In this document: piece after piece, positions 37,341-49,200 of the stretch | Numbering within the stretch: position 1 is the stretch's first letter | Layout of the letters: the number at the start of each line of letters is the position of its first letter | From: Campylorhamphus procurvoides | Taxonomy: Eukaryota; Chordata; Aves; Passeriformes; Dendrocolaptidae | Assembly: GCA_013396655.1 (NCBI GenBank) | Contig: WBMV01000462.1 | Span: forward strand, 2,103,807-2,167,806 | DNA length: 64,000 nucleotides | Direction of reading: 5' to 3' | Notes under the pieces: model-generated | What the model was told of the DNA's origin: nothing | Seen by the model: the letters and a program-made list of their open reading frames with translations, nothing else | Database searches by the model: none | Position numbers and translations under genes: made by a program

Positions 37341-37384
37341 GGAGGAGGAGAGGAGGAGGAGGAGGAGGAGGAGGAGGAGGAGGA
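37341..37384. repeat. (GGA)n trinucleotide repeat
   Basis: A nearly pure GGA array begins just after the N gap, within the CpG island. Purine-only and G-rich, it is prone to G-quadruplex or triplex structure, and its copy number is probably unreliable next to a gap. Confidence 0.85.
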
Positions 37385-37710
37385 AGGGGAGCGGCGGGGC
37401 CGGCGCCCCCCGTGCCGGTGCGTGTCGGGGGATGGAGCGGGGTGGGAGCGGGCGCTGAGCGGGGGCGGAGCGGGGGAGGCTCATCACCCCTTCGGCACCG
37501 CCGCGGCTGCCCTGCCCGCACGGGGAAACGGGGGAAAAAAGGGAAAAAAAAGAGAGAAATTAACCCCCAAAGCCCCCCGACATCGCTGGCGGAGGAGCCT
37601 TCCAAAACTGGGGGATTTGGCGACTTTTTTTTTTCCGCGTTTTCCAGCCGTCGTTTTCTGTCTCGTATTATTGTAATTCTGTGCGAAAGGAAGTTATGAA
37701 CAACTGCGAG

Positions 37711-38236
37711 TCAGGAAGTGGAAATCCACACCGGTTGTGACAAGCTGGGGCTAAAAACTATTTCATTATTTATATAGATGTGTCTATCAACATTCTGCTT
37801 TTCATCCAAAGAATAAAGGGAAATACCGGCCGGTCCTATGTTTGACGGTGAATGACAGACCGCATCTGAGGAAAGGAAGGACTAAATATATCAGCTAAGA
37901 ACACCACCGTTATTTATTGAACTCAAGAGACCTTTTTTTAACCCAAAGACTGTTTGAGCAAGAGATTTAATGGGTCGTTAAAAGGGGAAAAAAAATTTTA
38001 AAGGCCCTTTTGCTTCTGAAGCGCAGCTAACCTCAAAAATAGGAGCAGTACTTGTAAGAGGGAGATTCAAACCAAGGCTTTACATGATGAATTTTCTATC
38101 CTATGGATATCAGTTTTGAGATTACAAACCAAGAAGATCTGTAATTGATCTAGCACCAGACAATTTCAATGCCTAGTATTCCCCAGGATTGCTGGAGTAC
38201 CCGAGGAGCTGCGTCAGACTGTACTCGGGGTATGCC
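37711..38236 (+). other. FAM78A: FAM78A 5' flank / 5' UTR or first intron
   Basis: This AT-rich stretch lies between the CpG island and the MGC start codon. A plausible splice acceptor, TATTCCCCAG, ends at 38186. If it is used, 38187 onward is exon and most of this stretch is intron. If not, an ATG at 38169 opens a 42-codon frame that overlaps the main start. The frame of the main protein is closed upstream by TAG at 38174-38176. Confidence 0.5.
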
Positions 38237-38499
38237 ATGGGCTGTATTCAGAGTATTAGCTGCAAATCCAAAGTTTTCCGGGAGAGTATTTCGGTGATTG
38301 AAGTCAAAGCCTCCATCGATCCCGTTCCCACCAGCATTGACGAGTCCTCCAGCGTGGTCCTGCGCTACCGGACCCCTCATTTCCGAGCCTCGGCGCAGGT
38401 GTTGGTGCCCCCTCTTCCCAAGAAGGAGACCTGGATCGTGGGCTGGATCCAGGCGTGCAGCCACATGGAATTTTACAATCACTACGGGGAGCAGGGAAT
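38237..38499 (+). CDS. FAM78A: FAM78A, first recognised coding exon
   Basis: This exon encodes the N-terminal 87 residues plus two bases of FAM78A, a conserved vertebrate protein of unknown function. The chosen start, GCCATGG at 38237, has a near-perfect Kozak context and gives MGCIQSISCKSKVFRES, matching the start of the paralogue FAM78B. The exon carries the conserved blocks SVIEVKASIDPVPTSIDESS, VLRYRTPHFRASAQV and ETWIVGWIQACSHMEFYNHY. It ends at a consensus donor (AT|GTAAGT), splitting the methionine codon of MSSWELP. MGCxxS fits an N-myristoylation plus palmitoylation signal. From memory the human protein is 283 residues, 20 more than this start gives, so an upstream coding exon is possible. 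No signal peptide or membrane segment is seen. Confidence 0.93.
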
Positions 38500-38986
38500 G
38501 TAAGTATTTCCAGGAGCGCGTGCGGGTGCGTTTGTGAGAGCGGGAGGACCGTGGCCTGGCTGGGAAAGAGTGGATTAAGACAAAAAATTATAATCTAGAT
38601 TTTAAAACTCACCTCCTCTGAAACTTAGCAGGACTTTTTCGTGTGTTTAAAGTACAGGAGAACTTGTCCCTTCCCTATTAAAGCAGTGGGTGTTCTCTTT
38701 GAATGGGAATGTGCCCAAGCCCTAACCAAATCCCACTTGTTCTGGTAGGAACCCAAAAGCAACACTATTTCACCACATCCTTTGGGCAGCAGTGGAGATC
38801 CTGAACCCCCAGGGGCAGCCCTACCACGACAGGCACCCCTCTTTTGATAGGTGCTTGACGTGAGTGGCTCTCCTGTCCAGCAGCTCCACTCGCCTGCATC
38901 CCTCTCCATCCCAAAACTGCGCATTGAGAAGCCCCAGGGAAAGCCGAGGGCTGACACTTGTGGCACAGAGCCGTCCCTGGTGAGCT

Positions 38987-39007
38987 CTGCTGCTGCTGCT
39001 GCTGCTG
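38987..39007 (+). repeat. (CTG)7 microsatellite
   Basis: Seven uninterrupted CTG units lie in the FAM78A intron, in the sense orientation of the gene. Such triplets are often length-polymorphic. Confidence 0.85.
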
Positions 39008-42000
39008 CAGAGAGCTGTGGCTGGGAGCTCAGTAGCCCCACCAGCTTTGGGAGCACGTTGAACGTCACAGGAGGAATCCTGCTTGCTTTGCCCATGGTAG
39101 CAGGCAGCCCACAGGGGAAGCACAAGATGGATTTAACCCACTGATAATGAAACCCTCTGCATCACCTTGGGGCAGGGGGAAAATTTCACGTTCCCCTCCT
39201 TGTGGGTAACGTGTAAGTGGGAATATGTAGGCATGTATGTGAGGTAGGGGGAATAGAGGGGCTGTTTGCACACCAAAAATCCCTGTGTTACTGGTCAGAC
39301 AGTCAGACAGGAATGAGTCAAATTAGAATGTCTTGCCCCTCCTGAGAAAAGTCATGTCTCCCCAGTCCCCCCACCAGCTTGTTCTCCATACATTGTTTGC
39401 AGGCTTTGGCCTGCAGTTAAATCAGCCCCAGCACCTGATCCCTAAACGCCTGCACAGAGCAGCAATTCTGCAACTCATGGTGCTGGGCAGCACCAGGTGC
39501 AGCCTCCTGGCACAGCAGGAATCTGTCTGTCCAGCCACAGGGACAGAACCCGGCGCTGGCAGATGGGTCGGTGGCTGCAGGCACTGATGCTGCCCGGTCT
39601 CTGGGGGAAAGGGAGGAAGGACGGGAAGGTCAGGGCTGAGCAACCCTCTTGCCTGCTCATCCCAAGCGCCCTGAGTCAGGGGGATGCCAGCTCAGCCCCT
39701 CCAGGGTCAGCCTGCGTGGCTGGAGCATCACTGAATGAGGAGGGCAGAGGGAGGAGGAGGGCAGGGAGGGCTGCAGAGCAGGGCAAGCCCTGACTTAATG
39801 CAGCGCTTTCCTGATGGCCTGAACATCTGCACGCACAGCCCGGCCCTCCTTCCCTCCCTGCTGCCTGTAAGCCCTGCTGAGGACACGGGTTCAGCATCTC
39901 AGCATCACGCAACTCAGGCGCTGGAAGATGTGGACCAGAGGGAAGGGCACGCCGAGGAGCAGCCACAGGCAACAGGCTGCCCCCCCTTCTGTCCCCACAT
40001 CCCCCCTCAGCTCAAGCAGAAAGTGCCTTCAGAAGAGAACTGGCACCTGGCAAACACCAGCAGTGCAGACTGGCTTATCTTGATTTTAAAAGTACTTACA
40101 GCAGGCCCGAGATCTGTAGGCTCTTTGGCTCCAACAGCATCTTCAGCAAGGACAATTTGTTGCTCGGATGTTCCCAATTCCAGGCCTTTGGGATTTGCAT
40201 GTGTAATTCTCAGGCTCATTTAGAAATCCTGTCTTTAGTGACCAGCTGCAAAGGAAAACAGTAAAGTCCGCTGTGTATAAATACAGCTCAGATGCACTGA
40301 AAGAAAGAGGACTGGGCAGAGGGTGATGTTGCCAGTGCTGCTGTGGGCTGCAAACCTCAGCCTGGCCTTTTATTTCCCTGCACCTGACTTTCCCTGTGTT
40401 TCAAACTGAGGATTTGGTACAGTCTGCCCATGCTGGAATGCTCTGGGACGAAAAAAATGAAAAGGAGTATCTACCAGCTAAGTGCTATAAACAGGTAGAA
40501 TTAAAAACTGCAGCTGTGTAGGAGAGCTATTAGGCAGAAAATCGTGGAAACAAAGATTTTTCCCTAGGAGGTTCATTGACATTTAACTGATACCAAAAAA
40601 AGTTACCCAGACATAAGCAGGAATTGGTCTGCTCCTCCACTCCCCTTCTATAGACCCGTTGCCATCTGAAAGCTCTAAATAAAGGCATTTGGGAGGAAAG
40701 GCCTCTTCCAATGCCATCAGAACATGCTCTTGGAAGACCTTTATAGAGAGAGAGACAGGACACAAACCTACAGGAAAAGATGGGCCAAGCCTTTAGCTGG
40801 TGTAAGTCGATGCAATCCCACTGACCTCCACAGAGCTGCATCGATTTCTGCCAACAGAGTATTTGTCCCAACTTTCCATGATGGAGAGGGGCTCCTGCCA
40901 CATACATATTGTCAATCACTGGGCTGAGAGGCAAAGAGAAAACTCCAAATAATCAAGAATCAGGCGGTCAGCCGGAGCGCCAATCTTACAGCAGGCTGTG
41001 GATTAATTCTTCACTTCTCTGCTGGGAAGTTGTTAGCTGTGCATAAGCTGGCCATTCCATCGAGGATGGAAACAGCTGAGAAATACTGGAGCAGATGGAG
41101 CTGTGCATAATGCTGCTATAGGGATGGGAGCTGCAGAGGGGATAATTTAGACACATGCCTTTAAAGTGGCACTGACAATTCTGGGGCTAAATGCAGCATT
41201 TTTGAATGTAAAGGGAAAGAATTAAAGCTCAGATAACACATAAATGCTGGCATTGTTTTACGTGTGAGTCAGTAGAGGCGGCTGGGTACATGAAACTGCC
41301 AGCAGGAGGATGTGGATGTGCTCTCTGACCCTGCTTTGTGCAGAACTGGGACAAACTCCTGTTCACCCCATGGCTGGCATTGCTGCTCCCCCCATGCAGG
41401 GTTTTACCCTTACCCTTAGGGAAGGATGCTGCTGTGCAGGGAAGGGCATCAGCATCAGGCCAGAGCTCTGACCTGCACAGGAGCAGCTGGACCAGGTCCC
41501 TGCTGGCATCTCCAGGGGGGGGTGCTGGTTTCTGCACCTGGGGGACCTGTGTCAGTGGCTGGGCCACGCTGGAATGGCATTTTCCAGCCTTGTTTCTTCA
41601 TCTCCATGGAGATGTGCAAGAAGCGGTGCAGATGGAGATATGCAAAAGAGAGAGAGAAATAAATTGGAGTTGGAATATGATCAGCCAAGAATCTGGAGAA
41701 GTTTCAGGTGGATGTTTCTCCCCTGGAGGACCCGATGGGGCACTTGCATCATTACATCATCACTTTGCCTTTCTGGGAGTCTCTCTGGTGAGATTAAATC
41801 TTCCATGCCCTGCAGCAGGGACACAATGAACTAGAGAAATCAGCTTGTCCAGAGAATAAACCCCCAGGACTGGGGAGGGAGGACACAATCAAAATTCACC
41901 AAAGGGAAAAAAGGGGATTCTTTCCCTGGGAAGTGGAGGGAGGTCAGTTCACTGTGGGAATTCACCCCTCCAGGGGTTTAGAGGAAAAGGCATTGCTGCC

Positions 42001-44442
42001 CTTGTGTGGCCCTTGACCCTCACCTGTGCTGTGAGCACCCAGTTTGGCCCCATTAAATAGGTTGTCCAGTCAGACTTGAGCCTGCTTAGCTCAATAAGCA
42101 GAAATTGATCCCTTTTTCCTAATGCCAGTTTTCTGCTGGTTTTACTCCCTGAACCAGCCATGCATCAAACATCACTGCCAGTTCAAGAGACAAGGCAGGA
42201 ACACACAGGGTGGGGGGAAGAGGGACCACAGCAGCACAGCCCTGTCACCTGGGGAACAACAGCTGAAATTGCCTTCCTGTTCTTCACTCTGACCCTGCCT
42301 TGACTTGCCTGATGTGCTGCAGTAGGTGAGAGAGGCAAAGGACAATTTAAAAAGAAGCACCTCTGGCTGTCTTTCACTGAGTGCTCAGCACAGGCCAGGG
42401 GTGGAGGGAGACAGGTGGGAGCAGGGATGGGAAATACCCAAAGCAGCATTTCACTGCACCCACACAAGGCCCTGGTACCTGCACAAGCAGGGGCTGCATC
42501 CCAGCAGGGCTGCTCCTATTTAGGGAGCTGCTGGAGAGGAAAGTGTTGGAGAGCACAAGGTTACACCAGTCCATCTGGTCTGTGACTTGTTAGCAGCTGG
42601 CTTTAAGGAATTGGAGCTGGGGATGCTGTAGTGCCTGTCTGAAAAGGTTAACTGGATGGATCCACACTGCTGGATGCTCAGGGCTGGAGGCTGCTGTGCT
42701 GGCTTTGCTGTGGCCACTGCAGTGATTGCCCTGGTGGGTGCTGCGAGAGATATCTGGAGGCTTGGGATGAGCTGGGGGCTTAGTTCTGCGTGACAGAATA
42801 GGAAGAAAAGTGTCTGAAAGAGGACTAGGAGGCTAAAACCTACATAAAGCTGCTTGACTGTCAGCAGCAGGGCTCTGGTTGTGCCACAGGAAATAAAGTT
42901 CCTTCTGGTAGTGAGAAGACATTTGTTAAGAGAGGATTCTTGGCAGCTCCAGTCGCTGGTGATGCCCAAACTGACTCTGAAGGTTTCAGAAGAGGTTTCA
43001 AGCTTGTTTCAGGAACTAGCTTGTCAGTATTACAAGCCAGAATGTACTGATTTTGGAGCTGATCAGCTATAATGAATCCATGAAACCAGATAGCTTGGTT
43101 TCTTTTCATTCCTCTTCCCTGCTATTGTCAGCAAAGTGTTTACTGGGCACTTCCTGGTCTCTCCTTGGCTCGACACTACCAAAGAAAGATGCTGATGCAG
43201 CCAAAGATCATTCCACAGCATTCTTTCCAAAATCATCCAGTTGTTGGCATATTATTTAACACAGACACGCTCTGCAAGCAAAGGCTGCCAGCCTGGCTGG
43301 CACACAGGCTTTGCTGTAGCACCAGGCGAGGGGCAACCACCGCCAGCAGCAACCACCTCTGTCTGCTCCAGTCATGGGATCATCATGAGGCCTCGTTTTC
43401 CTCCTCATTCCAAGCTGTGCAGATAAAGCGTGATGGTTTTGAAACCCTGGGGTTAACCACACACCAGAATTAGGCACAGTGTGCTCTGTGAAGAAACATG
43501 GGCCAGTTTCTCCTTCCCCATTCCTGCCCACGCCTTCCCTTAGGCTGGGTACCCCACTTGAGCCACCCCAATGAAGCCCCCTTGGCTTTGTGCTGCAGCT
43601 CTGCCTCCAGCATCCTGCCCAGCCCCACCATTTTAGTCTTGTTTAAAGCCCAGGTAAATCCTGAGTAGGTCCTGCAATCCCATACTGGTCTGGGGTGCTG
43701 GGAATGAAGATGGGGACAAGCAGATATCAGTGGACCAGCATTTTCTGAGCATCCTCTACCTGATTCTCCTGGCACTCACTCACCAGCCTCTGACCCGAGT
43801 AGGCTGGAGCAGCCCAGGAGGGTTATCAGGCTCTTGTAGCATCTCAGGTCCTGGTTTGGCCCCTCTGTACCTGCAGACATGCCGTGGTTGCACCTTCACA
43901 CTGCGCCTGTCACAGAGTCAACCTCCAGGACACTGCCACATCTCATGCCTGGGTGACAGCCAAGCTGAGCACCAGCCACTGTCTGAATGGAAAGTAATCC
44001 TAAACCAGCTGCTGAAAGGGAAGAGAAAGAGCCCCCAGATGGGGTTTCGTAGCCAGGCTGTGCAGTGGGGAGGAGGTGGGGGCTGCAGAGCACGACCTCC
44101 CCTCATCTGCCTGCGAGGGCTGGGTCACCCAGTGTCCCCTGAGCCTTCCCCTGCTCAGCTCTGCCTGAAGAGTGTGGGGATGGTGAGCCAGGATGACTCC
44201 AGTTTGCAGAGCAGAGCGTATAAACATCTCTGCAGTGGACAGGGGTCCTGGCAGGACTGCTCAGGGATCTCCTTTTGGCTGCCTTCACTAAAAATTTTCT
44301 TCCAGGGAAAGGACTCCCTCTGCCTGCTGGCCATGAGCTCAGGAGGAGAGGATTGCTGCAGCAGCGGTGCTCTGGCTGGCAGCAGCCTGGAAATCCGTGC
44401 GGGGAGATGTTGTGCTTGCATAACCCCTGCTCCTGCGGCTCA

Positions 44443-44560
44443 GAGCATCCCTGCTTCCCCCGGTCCTGCTGCTCGGAGCATCCCCTGGCCCTGCTGCTTG
44501 GAGCATCCCTGCATCCCCCGGAGCATCCCACATCCTGCCTTGCCCTGCATCCCTCAGGTT
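44443..44560 (+). repeat. Imperfect GC-rich minisatellite (GAGCATCC core)
   Basis: The core GAGCATCC recurs at 44443, 44476, 44501 and 44521, with C- and CTGC-rich spacers of decreasing length. The repeat gives the overlapping frame a false repetitive, proline- and cysteine-rich look. Confidence 0.7.
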
Positions 44561-45768
44561 CCTGCCTGGCATCCGCCTGCGTGGCACAGGGGAGGCGTTT
44601 TTAGGACCCCCTGCTCCCATGGAGAAGAGATAAATGAGATCTTTAAATCCCCCACGGTCTCCTCTAGCCAGAGCCCAGCACAGCTCGCTGCTGAACGATC
44701 CAGCCGCTGCAAACATGGAGGCAATTCACGGTCATTAACTAATTAACAGTCAGAACAGCCCTGTGAGAGGGGCACATCAGTCCTGCCCAGAGCAGCTCAT
44801 CCCAAAGCTGTGCGGGAACCGGCCAGGCTGACATGGACCTCCATCCACAGTCCCCACTGCAGTCAAAGGGCTATTTTAAGCTGCAGCACCAGACTTACAA
44901 AAGGCTTGGACAGTCACCCTGACCCTGACAAGCCTCAGCGTGTCCCCTCTGTCTCCCTCCCAAGATAAATCACGTCCCAGACCCACAGCAAGGTCAGGTG
45001 CAGATGCCACTGCTGTGCCCACCCAGCCCCTTCTGCCACCTCAGTGACCGGGACATCATCCCTGGGTGGTGGGGAGGGCTGATCTGTAAGAAAGAGGGAG
45101 AAAGTACATTAGAACCACCTCTGCCAGCCTGGTTTTTAAAAGAATGTCCTTAAAACACCTGGTGTGTGCTGAGCATGTGATCTGTGGTCGTGCTGTCTTA
45201 GTGCAAATGTCCAACCCTTTTTCTGAGACTTTTGACAGCAGTTTGCTTCTATTGGCAAATCTAATCTTAAAAATTAAATTGGAAGTTAATAAAAAACCCT
45301 CTCCAATTTGTGCATCAGCCAGTACAAGGTGACAGGGGACCATTTTCACTGACTTTCTTGTTAGAAAGACTGACCTTTCTGTCCCTCTCACAGCTGACCA
45401 GCACAGGCAGTTTTACAAGCTGCTCGACCTCAGGGTCTCTGATTACTGTAACACCATCCCCAGCCTGGAGCCTGGTGTGCAGCCCTTGAGCTGGGTCCTT
45501 CCAAGGGCTGGAGAAGGATGGGTTACACTTCCAGTGCCAGGCAGACAGTAGGGAGGGACAGTGGCTCATCCACAGAGAAATTTAGGGGATGAACGGATCA
45601 AGAGGACAGTTCTAATGGCAGGGATGAGCTCCTTCAGCAGGATGGCATGAAGGGCACAAATTCCAGTAAAAGCTAAAGGGGGAATGCATCCACAACTTCC
45701 TAAAGTCCAGCATGTTTCTAAACTAATTCATTAATCCACTGTCCATAATCTGTTGTTGGTTACGGCAG

Positions 45769-46297
45769 GTCGAGTTGGGAGCTTCCAGATCTCCTGGACG
45801 GGAAAATCCAGGCCATCAGTGACTCAGATGGAGTGAACTACCCCTGGTACGGAAACACGACAGAAACCTGCACCATCGTGGGTCCCACCAAGAAGGAGTC
45901 CAAGTTCAACATCAGCATGAACGACAACTTCTACCCGAGCGTGACGTGGGCGGTGCCCGTCAGCGAGAGCAACGTGGCCAAACTCACGAGCATCCACCGG
46001 GATCAAAGCTTCACCACCTGGCTGGTGGCGACCAACACGGCCACCAACGAGATGGTGACCTTGCAGACTATCAAATGGCGCATGAGGCTGGGCATCGAGG
46101 TCAACCCCAGCAGGCCCCTGGGGCAGCGTGCCAAGCTGCAGGAGCCCTCTGCCCAAGAGCAGCCCCAGGTCCTTAGCAAGAATGAGCCAATACCACCCAG
46201 TGCCCTTGTCAAACCCAACGCCAATGATGCTCAGGTACTCATGTGGAGGCCAAAGGATGGACCGCCACTCGTGGTGATACCTCCCAAACATCGATAG
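45769..46297 (+). CDS. FAM78A: FAM78A, last coding exon
   Basis: This exon encodes residues 88-263 and the stop. It begins after a GGCAG acceptor with the G that completes ATG and continues SSWELPDLLDGKIQAISDSD. Conserved family blocks follow: YPWYGNTTETCTIVGPT, SMNDNFYPSVTWAVPVSESN, DQSFTTWLVATNT, LQTIKWRMRLGIEVNP and a C-terminal block NEPIPPSALVKPNANDAQVL, ending MWRPKDGPPLVVIPPKHR. The joined frame (38237-38499 + 45769-46297, 792 nt) is intact with 263 residues. The family has no assigned biochemical activity; the protein looks soluble and globular with a conserved C-terminal tail. Neighbours are NUP214 (tail to tail) and PLPP7, as in human. Confidence 0.97.
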
Positions 46298-49200
46298 TAC
46301 CCACCTGGCATCCCGGCACCGAAAGGGAGAGAACAAAACCTGAAGCAAAACAATCACTTAGGTATTAGGAGACACACGTATAATCTGAGCAAAATCAAAA
46401 TGCACTTTGTATTCATTCAACAAATGCAACCATTCTACCTTCTCCCATTGGGACGGATTTCACTGTGCTAAAGCTAAAGAGGAGACCTCGGACCGGGTCT
46501 GTCTCGTCACTGGATTCCTAAGGGAAGAAACTAACACTGAATCTACCCTATAGCTTTTATTTTTCTTCCCTATTTTAGTTCCTGTTTGAATTTCAGTCTC
46601 ATTAGCTTGTCCAGACTGCCCAGAACAACAAGAACATTTTATTTGGGATTTTAAGAATTTTTTTTTCTTTTTAGTTGAGAACGAAGCAAGTTCCTGGAGC
46701 AAAAAGTTGACTATTTAAGATAAGGATTTTATTTTTATTTTTAAGCTGTAAGGTTCTGAGTTGCAAATCCAAGTCATGCGGCCTTATGTAGACTTTGCTT
46801 TGCATTGCCAAACTTTTGCCTTAAAGCTATGTTTGAAAAAAAAAAAAACAACCAACAACAAAAACACCACCAGGCAGAATGTCCTTTCTACAGAATTTTG
46901 GAGAAAAAAATTTTGAAACAAGGAATAGATTGTCGGTGTGGCGCAGGCTGATGGATGAAAAGGGCATGAAATTGGAAGAAGAGGGATAAAAAAGGAAAAT
47001 CTCCCTGGTTTTAAAACCTGGAACAAGGAAGCACGGAAATAATCTCAGTTTCAAAGCAATGCAAATAACTAACCTGCTGTCAGATGGCTCTTGAGTGGGA
47101 GCTACCAGGCCATCTCCCTGCTTTGCAGGAGGGGTAGGAAGCAGCTCATGCTGCTCACCTATGGTGATCTCAGCCTCCTGTTAGCATTTAATATGGGATA
47201 ACCTCACAGCTGGAATTGTGGCCCTGGGAGTCAACATCAGTCAGGGGTGGGGGGATGTCCCGCTGGGTTTGTCTTTAGGACACACAGATGTTTGCCCAAC
47301 TAGCCCCCAGTCTCACCTTCTCATGGATAAGAGCCAAGGGCTCGTGCACTGGCTGTGGTTGGGTGAAGCTCTGTTGCCCCGTTTTCCCATGGAATTCCAA
47401 TGACGGTGCTGTACAAAGAGCAGGATATAAAAAGCATCCTTCTGAAGTCATTGGAGACTCGTGGGTGTCAGCGAGGGCAGATCTTATCTACCAAGTTCAC
47501 CCAGCAATATCCATAATTCAGGAGCAGCCACATCTGAAAACAACAGGCACCCATTCCCAGCAAACACAGCTGGGGAAAACTCTTCCTCCTGTGATGACAA
47601 ATCACATTGGGGTTAGCAGATAATTTTCTTCCCAGTGACCTCATGATCTGCCTGACTGTCAGGAATGGGGTGCTGACAGGACCGTGACACCGTCCCTGTC
47701 TGGCCATGGCACAACCATCCATTGTAGCAAAGGGTAATGCATGAGAAGGTGCAGGCAGGGCAGCACCTGAGCCTTGGGTGTGGGTCCTCCTTTGGAGGAG
47801 GAAGTGGAACCTGTAGGTTTTAGTAAGAACTGGGTGGCTTCTGAGATAACCATCTGCACTTCTGCAGAGGAGGGTGGCACAGAGGAGCTGTTTGAATGGG
47901 AAGGACATGGTTTGCAGGCAGGGGAAGTTCTGCAGCAGAGGTGGCATCTGGAGGCCAGGGCACAGGATGGGGGACGGAGGATCTGCCCTGCCCCAGCACA
48001 TGGCCCGAGGCAGATCATTTCCCTCTGCAGCTCTTTCCCCTGGAAAACATTTCTTCCTCATATTAACAACTTGCCTCAAGAGAGCTCCATGTGCCAGGTA
48101 CAAGCCTGGCCCTGCCGAGCTGGTCTGAACAGGTCTCACAACCCCACACACGCTGCTCGAAAGGCTCTCCCCTCGGAGAGGCACCAATTCGCTGCTATTC
48201 CCATCTTCATCCTCCACACGGGACGGTACCAGCAAGAAATTCTCCTTCCTCACTTCTCCACAGCCACACCACCTACTTTGGCAACAGGTTCAACATCACC
48301 CCCTGCCCAGGAAACACAGGCCAGATGTGTCCCCACCGAGACAGCCTCAAACCAGCAAACAAGGATCCTGGGGCCTGCAGCCATCCCTCCCTGTCCAGGG
48401 GAGCCCACCTTCCTCCATCCAATGGCTTTCAGAGATGTTCAGCCACAGAGCTGCTCCCTTACACGGGCAGATCTCCGAGGTGGGAAGTCCAGCATTACAA
48501 GGAGCTTGCAAATGACTGGACTGGATCAAACCCAAATCCATGAGCCAAAGGGTGCCTAAATCTAGGCTTTGGGACTATAAAGGATGAAGCTAGAGAGACT
48601 TGGACTTGCACAGTCACTCTCTGTGTTAAACTCCACTTTCTTACCTGGATTCACATCCAACTATAGCTCTACTGGCAGAGCCCTTTGGGACTTGTCTGTA
48701 TTTTCTCCGAGGCAATACACGTAGAAGAGGACAAACTGTGAGCTGTGGGTGAATAGCTGATCACAGTCACACGCATCTCAGTTACCACTGAGGTGCTCTC
48801 CTGGGCAGTCCTGTGGGTGGGAGCAGAAGGGGGATTTGTGTCTGGTCTTCACTTTGTCTCCAGGTGCTGAGTACTTACAGTTCTCACTGATGTCAGCATG
48901 GGTCGAAGGAATCGGACCCAGTTGTCTTAATTAGCTGCACGAAGGAATTCCAAGGAAAGATTTCTTCTCAGTCACCAAAAACCACATTCAGGGAACACCT
49001 ACGTCCTTTTCCACTTAGCTTTGTGTTGGACTTAGTCTCCCGATGCATTAAGTAAATCTGGTTCCCCCATTCCCTCCTCCTGGTGGACTGGATGCATCCA
49101 TGCAATTTGATAGTAACCTCCTGGCTAATTTGTCCTGTTGCACTGAACGGACCCAGCTAAGCAGTAAATACAAAATTCAAATTTCACGTTGGGGTCGGCT

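Larger units (their letters stand above)
36830..37710 (+). promoter_or_regulatory. FAM78A: CpG island, FAM78A promoter region
   Basis: About 0.9 kb is very GC- and CpG-rich, directly upstream of the first recognisable FAM78A coding exon. It includes a GCTCCT hexamer repeat (37107-37140), a CAG-rich stretch up to 37280, a 58-N gap and a GGA repeat. Islands of this kind mark vertebrate promoters and 5' non-coding exons. The transcription start cannot be placed. A candidate coding mini-exon, ATG at 37432 followed by a GT at 37442, is discussed under findings. Confidence 0.7.
38500..45768 (+). other. FAM78A: FAM78A intron (7.3 kb)
   Basis: The intron is bounded by GTAAGT at 38500 and ...TTACGGCAG ending at 45768, with phase 2. 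It contains a (CTG)7 repeat at 38987-39007 and a GAGCATCC-type imperfect minisatellite at 44443-44560. Long frames in it (for example 43730-44746) have no family resemblance. No exon of another gene was recognised. Confidence 0.85.

Noticed and set aside
38189..38236. Start of FAM78A at TTG 38189
   Set aside because: It is a non-ATG codon. The next in-frame ATG has a strong Kozak context and matches the family start; extension by splicing is the better alternative.
43730..44746. 338-codon open frame on the plus strand in the FAM78A intron
   Set aside because: It has no family resemblance, runs through a GC-rich minisatellite that creates false repeats, competes with open frames on the other strand, and lies wholly inside a well-supported intron.
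47468..48559. Two overlapping 261-codon frames on opposite strands
   Set aside because: They lie in the likely FAM78A 3' UTR, contain no recognisable domain and overlap each other, as expected of chance frames in GC-rich DNA.
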